NCBI RefSeq assembly: GCF_030144325.1
Contig: NZ_CP126307.1
Location: 1,178,001 to 1,242,000 of the forward strand
DNA length: 64,000 nt
From: Bosea vestrisii
Lineage (GTDB): Bacteria; Pseudomonadota; Alphaproteobacteria; Rhizobiales; Beijerinckiaceae
Reading direction: 5' to 3'
The notes under the pieces are model-generated. The model did not search any database. It saw only the letters and a list, made by a program, of their open reading frames with translations, and had not been told where the DNA came from. Positions 53,411 through 64,000 of the stretch are shown here, one piece after another. The position numbers and the translations under genes were made by a program. Positions within the stretch are counted from its first letter, which is position 1. Every line of letters begins with the position of its first letter.

Positions 53411-53776
53411 TCAGGCCGCCTGCGCTCGCACCGTGGCCTGCGCCTTCAGCTTGGCGCCGACCTCGGCGATCGCAAGGATCGCTGGTACGTACTCCTGCCC
53501 AAGGTCGGTGAGCGCATATTCGGTCGAGGGCGGGGTCGTCGGCACCACCTTGCGGTGGACGACACCCTTGCTCTCCAGCACTCGCAGGCGCGCGCTCAGC
53601 ATCTTGGCCGAGATCGCCGGGATGTCGCGCCTGAGTTCCCCGAAGCGACGCGGCCCGCCGCTCAGGAACCAGATCACATTCGGCGTCCAGGCCCCGCCGA
53701 GCACCTGCATGCAGGCGCCGACATTGCAGGTCTCGGGCTGCGGCAAAGCGCGGTTCTTCCTGAGTTTCAAGGCCAT
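53411..53776 (-). CDS. HxlR family transcriptional regulator
   Basis: 121 residues with a winged helix-turn-helix (CMQVLGGAWTPNVIWFLSGGPRRFGELRRDIPAISAKMLSARLRVLESKGVVHRKVVPTTPPSTEYALTDLG). Two Cys near the N-terminus (ETCNVGAC) may sense thiol-reactive compounds, as in related HxlR/HypR regulators. Divergent from gstA with GTTAC repeats in between. Confidence 0.92.
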   Translation of the reverse strand: MALKLRKNRALPQPETCNVGACMQVLGGAWTPNVIWFLSGGPRRFGELRRDIPAISAKMLSARLRVLESKGVVHRKVVPTTPPSTEYALTDLGQEYVPAILAIAEVGAKLKAQATVRAQAA

Positions 53777-53816
53777 GCGGCAATCCCTCCGGTTACCGGG
53801 AGGATACCGGAAAACG

Positions 53817-53853
53817 CAGTTACAACAAGTTACCCCATATACAAAGGTAACTG
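53817..53853. promoter_or_regulatory. Inverted repeat between hxlR-type gene and gstA
   Basis: CAGTTAC (53817-53823) and GTAACTG (53847-53853) form an inverted repeat; further half sites GGTTACC (53791-53797) and AGTTACC (53828-53834) lie nearby. A likely HxlR operator controlling both genes, by position only. Confidence 0.55.
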
Positions 53854-53900
53854 CCTCCGCCTAGCTCTCCGCCATCGTCAACGCGGATGAGGAAACCACC

Positions 53901-54512
53901 ATGAAGCTCTACTACTCGCCGGGCGCCTGCTCGCTTTCGCCCCATATCGCCCTGCGCGAGGCCGGCCTACCCGTCACCCTGGAGAAAGTCGACCTGATCG
54001 CCGGTCGGACCGAGAGTGGCGCCGACTATGCCGCGGTCAATCCGAAGGGCTACGTCCCCGCACTGCAGTTCGACGACGGCACTGTGCTGACCGAAGGCGC
54101 GGTCATCGCCCGCTACATCGCCGATCTTGCCCCCGCTGCCGATCTGGCGCCCAAGCCCGGCAGCTTCGAGCGCTTCAAGCTCGAGGAGGTCATGAACTTC
54201 ATCGGCAGCGAGTTGCACAAGGCCTATACGCCGCTCTTCCTCCCAGACACCACCGAGGACGGCAAGGTGGCGGCGCGGACCCGCGTCGCCAGGAAGCTCG
54301 CTTATATCGAAGCCCTCCTCGCCGATGGCCGCAGCCATCTCCTCGGCGAGCATTTCACCGTCGCCGACGGCTACCTCTTCACCATCGTCAACTGGTCCGA
54401 CAGCCGCGGCGTTCCGCTCGACGCCTTCCCGAAGCTGCGAGCGTTCATGGCGCGGATCGGCGCCCGCGTCGGCGTGCAGGAGGCAATGCGGGCCGAGGGC
54501 TTGCTCCAGTGA
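53901..54512 (+). CDS. gstA: Beta-class glutathione S-transferase
   Basis: 203 residues. The N-terminus MKLYYSPGACSLSPHIALREAG carries the beta-class cysteine (C10), followed by thioredoxin-like NPKGYVPALQFDDG and the all-helical domain (VADGYLFTIVNWS). It conjugates or reduces electrophiles with glutathione. The stop overlaps the following gene's GTG start, and the HxlR regulator is divergent. Confidence 0.94.
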   Translation: MKLYYSPGACSLSPHIALREAGLPVTLEKVDLIAGRTESGADYAAVNPKGYVPALQFDDGTVLTEGAVIARYIADLAPAADLAPKPGSFERFKLEEVMNFIGSELHKAYTPLFLPDTTEDGKVAARTRVARKLAYIEALLADGRSHLLGEHFTVADGYLFTIVNWSDSRGVPLDAFPKLRAFMARIGARVGVQEAMRAEGLLQ

Positions 54513-54898
54513 GCGCCGATCCGCGCTTTGCCGAGATCGTTGCCGCGCTTGGCGACTATTTCGACGGGCTCCATCACAGCGATGCCGGCAAGCTCGGGCA
54601 GCTCTTCCACCCGCAGGCGATCTATGCCTGCGGCACCGAGGGTAGCCTGACCTACCTGACCATGGCGGAGTATCTGCCGATGGTGGCGAAGCGGCCTTCA
54701 CCGGCAAGTCGCGGCGAGCCCCGCTATGACCGCATCCTCTCGATCGAATTCGCCGGGCCGGTGACCGCCCTCGCCCGGGTCGAATGCGCCATCGGCCCCA
54801 AGCGCTTCACCGACCTCCTGAGTTTTGTCAGGCTCGACGGACACTGGCGCGTGATCGCCAAGGTCTTCCATTTCGATCTCGACGAGGCAGCAGCCTGA
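54509..54898 (+). CDS. NTF2/SnoaL-like protein
   Basis: 129 residues, GTG start overlapping the gstA stop. Single NTF2-like fold (FAEIVAALGDYFDGLHHSDAGKLGQLFHPQAIYAC; ALARVECAIGPKRFTDLLSFVRLDGHWRVIAKVFHFD). Substrate and reaction unknown. Co-regulated with gstA, so possibly in the same detoxification response. Confidence 0.85.
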   Translation: MSADPRFAEIVAALGDYFDGLHHSDAGKLGQLFHPQAIYACGTEGSLTYLTMAEYLPMVAKRPSPASRGEPRYDRILSIEFAGPVTALARVECAIGPKRFTDLLSFVRLDGHWRVIAKVFHFDLDEAAA

Positions 54899-54911
54899 GC
54901 AACCGACAACA

Positions 54912-54941
54912 GGCCGCCGGCAGGCATTGGAGCCGGCGGCC
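54912..54941 (+). terminator. Stem-loop after the gstA/NTF2 operon
   Basis: GGCCGCCGGC (54912-54921) with GCCGGCGGCC (54932-54941) makes a perfect 10-bp stem, 13 bases after the stop. No U-run, so termination is not certain. Confidence 0.45.
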
Positions 54942-55140
54942 ACGCACTGCCAGCGACCGGCCACCGTCGTGACGCATAGTCACCGGGCTGTCGCACGACC
55001 TGCCTAGGACTCCGCTGGCCAGGTGGGGAAACCGGCACGGAAGAGCGCGCGTGTCCGTTGCGGGACGCGTGCGCTGATGCTCGCCGTGATGCCCCGACCG
55101 GCCGCAGAGGCGACCGCGCCCCCTTGTCGGAGTCGAGAGC

Positions 55141-56850
55141 ATGCAAGTCGATATCTTCACGCAGGTGATCGTGCCTGTGATCGGTGGCCTGGGCATCTTC
55201 ATGCTCGGCCTCGAATTCATGAGCAACGGCATCCAGAATCTCGCCGTCAACAAGATGCGGGCGCTGCTCGCCAAGATCGCCGGCACGCCGGTCAAGGGCG
55301 TCCTCGCCGGCACCTTCATCACCGGCATCATCCAGTCCTCGACCGCGATGACCGTGATGGTGGTCGGCCTCGTCAACGCCGGGGTGATCGGCCTGCGGCC
55401 CGCGATCAGCGTGATCATGGGCGCCAATATCGGCACGACCCTCGGCAACGGCCTGATCGCCCTGCCGCTCGGCCCGCTAGGCCTGTTTCTCGCCGGCATC
55501 TTCGCGCTGCTGCACATCTTCGCCAAGACCGACAAGGTGAAGAACATCGCGCTTGCCTGCATGGGCTTCGCGCTGATCTTCTACGGCCTCAACCTGATGA
55601 CCGGCGGCCTGCGCCCCTTGCGCTCGATGCCGGAGGTGATGGGCGTCATCTCCTCGCTCAAGGCCGACAGCTATCTCGGCCTGCTCTACTGCGTGCTGAT
55701 CGCCGCCGGCATCACCGCGATGATTCACTCCTCCTCGGCGACGATCGGCATCGTCATGGGCCTCGGCGCCGCCGGTATCCTCGACTGGAAGACCGCCGTC
55801 GCCTTCTCGCTCGGCGCCGATCTCGGCACCACCATCACCTCCTGGATGGCCTCGCTCAACCTGACCAAGAACGCCAAGCGCGCCGCCTATTTCCACATCT
55901 CCTTCAACATCATCGGCGTCGCCATCACGATACCGCTCTTCTTCGTCTCGATGGACGTGCTGACCTGGGCCATGCAGTGGTTCGGCGGCAATCCGGGCGT
56001 GGCGGTCATCAAGGACGGCAAGGAGACCTTCCCGCTGATCCCGGTCGCGATCGGCCTCTACTCGACCTTCTTCAACATCTTCAACACCGTCCTGCTCTTC
56101 CCCTTCGTCGGCGTCTTCGAGCGCGTGCTGCTGAAGGTCGGCGCGTCGCATCTGGACGATGTCGAGGACTACTCGCAGCCGCGTTTCCTCGCCAAGGCGA
56201 CCGACCATGGCCATGCCGTCGCGAACATCCAGCAGGAGACCGGTCGCTATCTCCAGGCGACGCAGCTCTTTCTCGACATCGCCCGCAACAAGCCGGACGC
56301 GCCGGAGAAGAGCGACGAACTCTACACTGCGATCGACGTGCTCAACCGCGACATCCGCGCCTATACCTCCGGCATGTTCACGTCGGAGATGCCCTATGCC
56401 CGCGCCGACCTGGTGGCGAGCCTGATCGAGGAAGAGGACTTCACCGCCAGCCTCGGCGAGACGCTCTACCAGATCGCCCGCCGCATCGAGCGCCAGCCCT
56501 TCGGCGCGCCTGGCCGGGAGATCGTCGACAGCGTCGTCGACCAGGTCGCCGAGGCGATGCGCGCCATCGTTCCGGCCGGGCAGGACGGGCCGATCGTTTC
56601 GGCCGAGGCCGAGCCGCGCATCTCCGCCCTCACGGCTGTCCGCGAGCGCTGCCTGCGCCTTGGCGCCGAGCTGCCCTGGGTCGAGCGTGGCGCGATCCTG
56701 GCGCTGCTCGGCTCGGCCGAGCGCGCCTATTTCCTGATCGAGCGCATCGATGAAGAGCGCCGCTCGGTCTCACGTGTCGTGCCGGTGACGGAGGCCAGCA
56801 AGCAGAGCCGCGAAGCCGGCGATTTCGGCGCCGCCGCCGTGCCGGCCTGA
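55141..56850 (+). CDS. Na/Pi-cotransporter family protein with PhoU-like tail
   Basis: 569 residues. Membrane half with eight to nine helices and the paired QSSTAMTVMVVG and HSSSATIGIVMG motifs typical of NptA/YjbB Na-phosphate transporters. A helical PhoU-like C-terminal half follows (ATDHGHAVANIQQETGRYLQATQLFLDIARN...). Predicted to move phosphate across the inner membrane; YjbB is thought to export. The 242-base upstream gap contains the preceding hairpin. A strong terminator follows. Confidence 0.92.
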   Translation: MQVDIFTQVIVPVIGGLGIFMLGLEFMSNGIQNLAVNKMRALLAKIAGTPVKGVLAGTFITGIIQSSTAMTVMVVGLVNAGVIGLRPAISVIMGANIGTTLGNGLIALPLGPLGLFLAGIFALLHIFAKTDKVKNIALACMGFALIFYGLNLMTGGLRPLRSMPEVMGVISSLKADSYLGLLYCVLIAAGITAMIHSSSATIGIVMGLGAAGILDWKTAVAFSLGADLGTTITSWMASLNLTKNAKRAAYFHISFNIIGVAITIPLFFVSMDVLTWAMQWFGGNPGVAVIKDGKETFPLIPVAIGLYSTFFNIFNTVLLFPFVGVFERVLLKVGASHLDDVEDYSQPRFLAKATDHGHAVANIQQETGRYLQATQLFLDIARNKPDAPEKSDELYTAIDVLNRDIRAYTSGMFTSEMPYARADLVASLIEEEDFTASLGETLYQIARRIERQPFGAPGREIVDSVVDQVAEAMRAIVPAGQDGPIVSAEAEPRISALTAVRERCLRLGAELPWVERGAILALLGSAERAYFLIERIDEERRSVSRVVPVTEASKQSREAGDFGAAAVPA

Positions 56851-56875
56851 GCTGGCTGACATCGCTGGGTTGTGG

Positions 56876-56908
56876 ACAGGCCGCCTTCGGGCGGCCTGTT
56901 TGCTTTTG
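56876..56908 (+). terminator. Intrinsic terminator after the Na/Pi cotransporter
   Basis: ACAGGCCGCC (56876-56885), loop TTCG, GGCGGCCTGT (56890-56899), then TTGCTTTT. A perfect 10-bp stem with a UUCG loop and U-rich tail, 25 bases after the stop. Confidence 0.88.
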
Positions 56909-57030
56909 TCCGCTCAATTTTTGGTCGTGATTGCAAGCGAAACCAAGCAGCCGCAATGGCGGTGCAACACGCGAATTGGCGCCTGCTCCGCGCAAGGGCG
57001 CGGCGACTACCGGATACGAGGACAGCTATC

Positions 57031-57495
57031 ATGACGTCGAAGGCGATTTTCCTGCTGGCGCCCGCTTTGGCGCTCCAGACCGCCGCTGCTTTGGCCAAGG
57101 ACGGTCTGAGCTGGGGGATTCGGCAGGATGGTGAGGGCATCGTCGTCGCCTATGAGATGCCGCAGACGGACGATCAGCGCCTGTTCTTCTCCTGCGATTT
57201 CGCCAGCAAGAGCCTGACCGTGCGGGTTCCCTTCTTCAAGGAAGGCATGAAGGACAACGCCGTCACAAGCGCCCGGTTATCGTCGAGCGGCGGGCAGGCC
57301 GATCTGAGCATGAAGCTGATCAACGACGAGATGGGCAATCATTTCGAGACGACGACGACGCTGACGCCCGCGCTCCAGTCGGTGCTGCGAAAGGGCCAGA
57401 GCCTGACGCTTCGCATCGAGGGCGAGACCCAGAGCTTCCCGCTCGCCGGCGGGCAGAAGGGCTTTGCCGTGATGGCGCAGCGCTGCGGCGGGTGA
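57031..57495 (+). CDS. Secreted protein of unknown function
   Basis: 154 residues from the ATG at 57031. Signal peptide TSKAIFLLAPALALQTAAALAKD, then a beta-rich domain (VVAYEMPQTDDQRLFFSCDFASKSLTVRVPFFKEG; HFETTTTLTPALQSVLRKGQSLTLRIEGETQSFPL), ending in a Cys. Two cysteines could form a disulfide. No family was recognised. Its stop lies 13 bases from the convergent metH stop. Confidence 0.75.
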   Translation: MTSKAIFLLAPALALQTAAALAKDGLSWGIRQDGEGIVVAYEMPQTDDQRLFFSCDFASKSLTVRVPFFKEGMKDNAVTSARLSSSGGQADLSMKLINDEMGNHFETTTTLTPALQSVLRKGQSLTLRIEGETQSFPLAGGQKGFAVMAQRCGG

Positions 57496-57508
57496 GGCCC
57501 AATCGCCT

Positions 57509-61261
<3,753 letters not shown>

Positions 61262-61265
61262 CAGG

Positions 61266-62177
61266 CTACTCCGCCGCCACCTGCTGCGCCTGCGCCTTCT
61301 CCGGCTTCAAGCCGACGAGATGGCAGATCGCATAGACCAGGTCGGCCTTGTTCATCGTGTAGAAATGCAGGTCGGAGACGCCGCGATCGATCAGGTCGAG
61401 CACCTGCTCGGCGCAGACGGCGGCGGCGACCAGCCGGCGCGTCGCCGGGTCGTCCTCCAGCCCTTCGAAGCGGTCGGCCAGCCATTGCGGCACGCTCGCC
61501 CCGGTCCGGCGGGCAAAGCCGGCGGTCTGCTTGAAGTTCTGCACCGGCACGATGCCGGGCAGGATCGGGATATCGATGCCGCTGGCACGGACCTTGTCGA
61601 GATAGCGGAAATAGACGTCGTTATCGAAGAAGAACTGGGTGATCGCCCGGGTCGCGCCGGCATCGACCTTCTTCTTGAGCGCATCGATGTCGGCATCGAG
61701 CGAGGCCGCCTCCGGGTGCTTCTCAGGATAGGCCGAGACGGTGACCTCGAATTCGCCGATCTTGCGGATGCCTTCGACCAGGTCGGAGGTCTGGTGATAG
61801 CCCTCAGGGTGCGGCTCATAGGTGGTACCGAGCCCACCGGCCGGATCGCCGCGCAGCGCCACGATATGGCGCACGCCCGCCGCCCAATAGGAACGGATGA
61901 CGTCGTCGACCTCGGCGCAGGAGGCGGAGACGCAGGTCAGATGCGCCGCCGGCTTCAGGCCCGTCTCGTCGATCATGCGCTTGACGGTGTTGTGGGTGCG
62001 CTCGCGGGTCGAGCCGCCGGCGCCATAGGTCACCGAGACGAACGCCGGACCGAGCGGCTCCAGCCGGCGCACGCTGTCCCAGAGATTGACCTCCATCTCC
62101 TCGTTCTTCGGCGGGAAGAACTCGAAGGAGACGCGCGGGCGGCGCGAGCCGTGGCGGCTGGGACGGAACGCGTTCAT
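61266..62177 (-). CDS. metF: Methylenetetrahydrofolate reductase MetF
   Basis: 303 residues from the ATG at 62177 (GAGG seven bases upstream; a GTG at 62180 is also in frame). FAD enzyme making methyl-THF for MetH. VSFEFFPPKNEEME, YGAGGSTRERTHNTV, HIVALRGDP and TRAITQFFFDNDVYFRYLDKV, with PGIVPVQNFKQ. Sits between the regulator and metH in one operon. Confidence 0.96.
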   Translation of the reverse strand: MNAFRPSRHGSRRPRVSFEFFPPKNEEMEVNLWDSVRRLEPLGPAFVSVTYGAGGSTRERTHNTVKRMIDETGLKPAAHLTCVSASCAEVDDVIRSYWAAGVRHIVALRGDPAGGLGTTYEPHPEGYHQTSDLVEGIRKIGEFEVTVSAYPEKHPEAASLDADIDALKKKVDAGATRAITQFFFDNDVYFRYLDKVRASGIDIPILPGIVPVQNFKQTAGFARRTGASVPQWLADRFEGLEDDPATRRLVAAAVCAEQVLDLIDRGVSDLHFYTMNKADLVYAICHLVGLKPEKAQAQQVAAE

Positions 62178-63190
62178 CACGCAACCTCACGATCGAACTG
62201 ACGAATCGGAAAATCACCCTGGAGGCGCCGGTCGCGCCCGCGCCAGAGCATGACGCCAAGCTGGCCGCAAGCCCCGTCGGGAGCCGTGACCTCCTCGGCG
62301 AGATCGCAGTCGAGGCCGGCCTCGGCGAACCAGGCGGCGATCTCGTCCTTCTCGAAGCCGAGACGGCGATGGGCGTGCTCGGTGCGCAGGAATTCCATCT
62401 CGTGCGGAGCAAAGTCGACCAGGATCAGCCGCCCGCCCGGCGAAAGCAGTGCCGCCGCCTCGCGCAGTGCGCGCGCCGGGTCGTCGAGGAAATGCAGGAC
62501 CTGGTGCACGATCACCAGGTCGAAGGAGCCGCGCGCGAAGGGCAGCGCATAGATGTCGCCCTGCCGGAGCTCGACCCGCGACAGCCCTGCCTTCTCCAGG
62601 TTGGCCCGCGCCACCGCCAGCATGGCGTGGCTGGCATCGACGCCGACCGCGCGCGCCGCCTTTGGCGCCAGCCGCTCGAGCATGCGCCCGGTGCCGGTGC
62701 CGAGATCGAGCAGCGCCTGCATCGGCGTCTCGCCGACAGCGGCCTCGACGGCCGCTTCCACGGCCGCGTCCGGCACGTGCAGCGAGCGCAGCTGGTCCCA
62801 TTCACGCGCGACATTGGCGAAATAGGATTGCGCCGCCGCAGCCCGGCTAGCACGCACCGCCGTGAGGCGCTCGCGGTCGGCCGCCAGGACAGGATCCGCG
62901 GGATCGAGATCGCGGGCGAGCGTTAGCGCCAGCGTACCGCCCGCCGTCCCGTCGTCGAGCCGGAAGAAGGCGAAGGCGCCCTCGCGCGAGCGGCGCAGCA
63001 GCCCGGCCTCGGCCATCAGCTTGAGATGGCGCGAGATGCGCGGCTGCGATTGGCCGAGAATGTCGGTGAGATCCGAGACTGAGAGCTCGCCTTCCGCCAG
63101 CAACGCCAGGATCCGCAGGCGCGTTTCCTCGCCCGCCGCGCGCAGGCAGGACAGCAAGGTCGGCAGCGAATGATGGGAAGGACGGGTCAC
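62177..63190 (-). CDS. ArsR-family regulator fused to a SAM-dependent methyltransferase domain
   Basis: 337 residues from the GTG at 63190 (GAGG nine bases upstream). N-terminal ArsR winged helix (LLSCLRAAGEETRLRILALLAEGELSVSDLTDILGQSQPRISRHLKLMAEAGLL), then a class I methyltransferase fold with SAM motif LLDLGTGTGRMLERLAP and GVDASHAMLAVARANLEKAG. It lies directly upstream of metF, an arrangement seen in other alphaproteobacteria. It probably senses SAM/SAH levels to control metF-metH; whether the methyltransferase is active is unknown. An in-frame start at 63271 would place the operator inside the coding region and is rejected. Confidence 0.9.
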   Translation of the reverse strand: MTRPSHHSLPTLLSCLRAAGEETRLRILALLAEGELSVSDLTDILGQSQPRISRHLKLMAEAGLLRRSREGAFAFFRLDDGTAGGTLALTLARDLDPADPVLAADRERLTAVRASRAAAAQSYFANVAREWDQLRSLHVPDAAVEAAVEAAVGETPMQALLDLGTGTGRMLERLAPKAARAVGVDASHAMLAVARANLEKAGLSRVELRQGDIYALPFARGSFDLVIVHQVLHFLDDPARALREAAALLSPGGRLILVDFAPHEMEFLRTEHAHRRLGFEKDEIAAWFAEAGLDCDLAEEVTAPDGACGQLGVMLWRGRDRRLQGDFPIRQFDREVA

Positions 63191-63222
63191 TACGAGTGGC
63201 CTCGATTTTCTCTGTGAAAGAT

Positions 63223-63238
63223 ATAAAGATATCTTTAT
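63223..63238. promoter_or_regulatory. Palindromic operator upstream of the arsR-metF-metH operon
   Basis: ATAAAGATATCTTTAT is a perfect 16-bp palindrome (GA/TC pairs extend it around one mismatch), 33 bases upstream of the chosen start. AT-rich 16-bp palindromes of this form suit ArsR-family dimers, including SahR-type regulators of methionine genes. Binding by the adjacent regulator is inferred. Confidence 0.75.
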
Positions 63239-63318
63239 GTCAGACGCAGGAATTATGCAAGCCCGCATCACTCACCGACATCGATATTCGCGGCTTTATT
63301 GGACGCTTTGCAGGTCGC

Positions 63319-63346
63319 TTGAATTCGAGCGACCGCACGGTAGAAT
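63319..63346 (+). promoter_or_regulatory. Predicted vapBC promoter
   Basis: -35 TTGAAT (63319-63324), 16-base spacer, -10 TAGAAT (63341-63346), 38 bases before the vapB ATG. Two copies of GGTAGAA (starting about 63339 and 63347) overlap the -10 and may be antitoxin-binding half sites. Confidence 0.5.
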
Positions 63347-63384
63347 GGTAGAACATACGAAATATTTCTAGAATGAGGAGCATC

Positions 63385-63633
63385 ATGAGTCTCAGCATCA
63401 AAGATCCCGAAGCCCATCGCCTTGCCCAGGCGATCTCTCATGCCACGGGCGAAAGCATGACCCGTGTCGTGACCGAAGCCTTGCGGGAACGCTGGAACAA
63501 AATCGAACGGCAAAAGGGGCGCGCAAGCGTCGAGGAGCTTCTGCAGATTGCCGAACGCGCCGCCGGCCATGTGAAGCGCCCATATGCCGACCACGCGGAC
63601 CTGCTTTATGATGAGAGCGGTATCCCGAAATGA
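63385..63633 (+). CDS. vapB: VapB-type antitoxin
   Basis: 82 residues with a ribbon-helix-helix-like N-terminus (MSLSIKDPEAHRLAQAISHATGESMTRVVTEALRERW), the PSK/Rv0623-type antitoxin, and a C-terminal toxin-binding tail (YADHADLLYDESGIPK). GAGGAG precedes the ATG. Overlaps vapC by four bases (ATGA). Confidence 0.92.
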   Translation: MSLSIKDPEAHRLAQAISHATGESMTRVVTEALRERWNKIERQKGRASVEELLQIAERAAGHVKRPYADHADLLYDESGIPK

Positions 63634-64000
63634 TCGTCGATACATCTGCGCTCGTCGCGATCCTTTATCGCGAGCCCGAAGCTGAAGCCTTCGTCAAGCG
63701 CATCCACGCGGCCGAAACCAGCCGGATCAGCGTTGCGAACTATGTCGAGCTATCGATGGTCGTCGAACATCAGCTTGGCCCCGAGGGGATGCGCCAAGCC
63801 GAAGCGTTCTTCCGGCGTGCAGGGATCATCATCGAGCCGGTGTCCGTGGATCATGGTGATCTGGCGCGTCAGGCTTTCCTCGATTTCGGCAAGGGGCGCC
63901 ACCGGGCGGGACTGAATTTCGGCGATTGTTTTGCCTATGCCCTCGCGAAAGCGAGCGGAGAACCTTTGCTCTTCAAGGGCAATGATTTCTCACAGACCGA
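63630..64000 (+). CDS. vapC: VapC-type PIN-domain toxin (3' end outside window)
   Basis: PIN RNase, 123 residues visible of an expected 125-135. MIVDTSALVAILYREPEAEAF carries the first acidic residue (D4); NYVELSMV gives the Glu, and LNFGDCFAYALAKASGEPLLFKGNDFSQTD the later Asp residues. Metal-dependent cleavage of tRNA or rRNA is the family activity. Cut by the right edge. Confidence 0.92.
   Translation, partial: MIVDTSALVAILYREPEAEAFVKRIHAAETSRISVANYVELSMVVEHQLGPEGMRQAEAFFRRAGIIIEPVSVDHGDLARQAFLDFGKGRHRAGLNFGDCFAYALAKASGEPLLFKGNDFSQT

Noticed and set aside
63191..63271. Upstream start for the ArsR-methyltransferase gene
   Set aside because: It would translate the operator palindrome (reading DIKISLYLSQ) and adds no conserved residues; the GTG at 63190 has a suitable Shine-Dalgarno.

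Overview
The window is GC-rich DNA from an alphaproteobacterium, most likely a Hyphomicrobiales member; gene content resembles Bosea-type genomes, but that genus is an inference. The evidence is a complete alphaproteobacterial division and cell-wall (dcw) cluster running mraZ to ftsZ-lpxC-bamD-recN, a perfect CtrA box (TTAA-N7-TTAA) before ddl-ftsQAZ, a meso-DAP type MurE, and a class A RNase P RNA.

Layout. 1-2414 (minus): NitT/TauT-type ABC importer (permease cut by the left edge, ATPase, binding protein), divergent from an FAH-family hydrolase and peptidase T (2585-4586, plus). 4720-6871: ligA (minus). 7064-13453: DUF2189 membrane protein, a CUT1 sugar ABC importer lacking its own ATPase, a 24-residue membrane peptide and a DEAD-box helicase. 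13688-14506: a metallo-beta-lactamase-fold protein. 14512-40314 (nearly all minus): recN, bamD, lpxC, ftsZ, ftsA, ftsQ, ddl, [marR/eamA insert], murB, murC, murG, ftsW, [cupin + higAB insert], murD, mraY, murF, murE, ftsI, ftsL, rsmH, mraZ. Transcription of the upper half starts at a recognisable mra promoter (-35 TTGACG, 17 nt, -10 TATCCC) overlaid by four 10-bp-spaced MraZ boxes. The lower half (ddl onward) has the CtrA box and ends in a strong terminator after ftsZ.

40701-50170: ohrR/ohr peroxide defence pair, a Tat-exported MBL protein, rnpB (minus), a lytic transglycosylase, a glycine-zipper lipoprotein, a TerB/DnaJ co-chaperone, an AmiD-type amidase, and a MacA-MacB-like efflux operon. 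50250-57495: diguanylate cyclase, a low-GC patch with two small membrane ORFs, a Gly/Tyr-rich secreted protein, a PhnB-like VOC protein, an HxlR regulator divergent from gstA and an NTF2-like protein, a Na/Pi cotransporter, and a secreted protein of unknown function. 57509-63190 (minus): a methionine-synthesis operon, ArsR-methyltransferase fusion, metF, metH. 63385-64000: vapBC, with vapC cut by the right edge.

Two themes stand out. First, five otherwise intact genes (ligA, DEAD helicase, recN, murF, lytic transglycosylase) each carry a single-base indel in a C/G run. Since ligA and murF are normally essential, this points to uncorrected sequencing error rather than gene decay, and I annotate them as whole genes. 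Second, the dcw cluster has been invaded at two points, once by a toxin-antitoxin module plus cupin gene and once by a MarR/EamA pair. A two-hairpin intergenic repeat element also sits between ftsI and murE, with relatives at two or more convergent junctions elsewhere. I found no insertion sequence, CRISPR array, tRNA or rRNA gene, and no clearly new multi-gene system.
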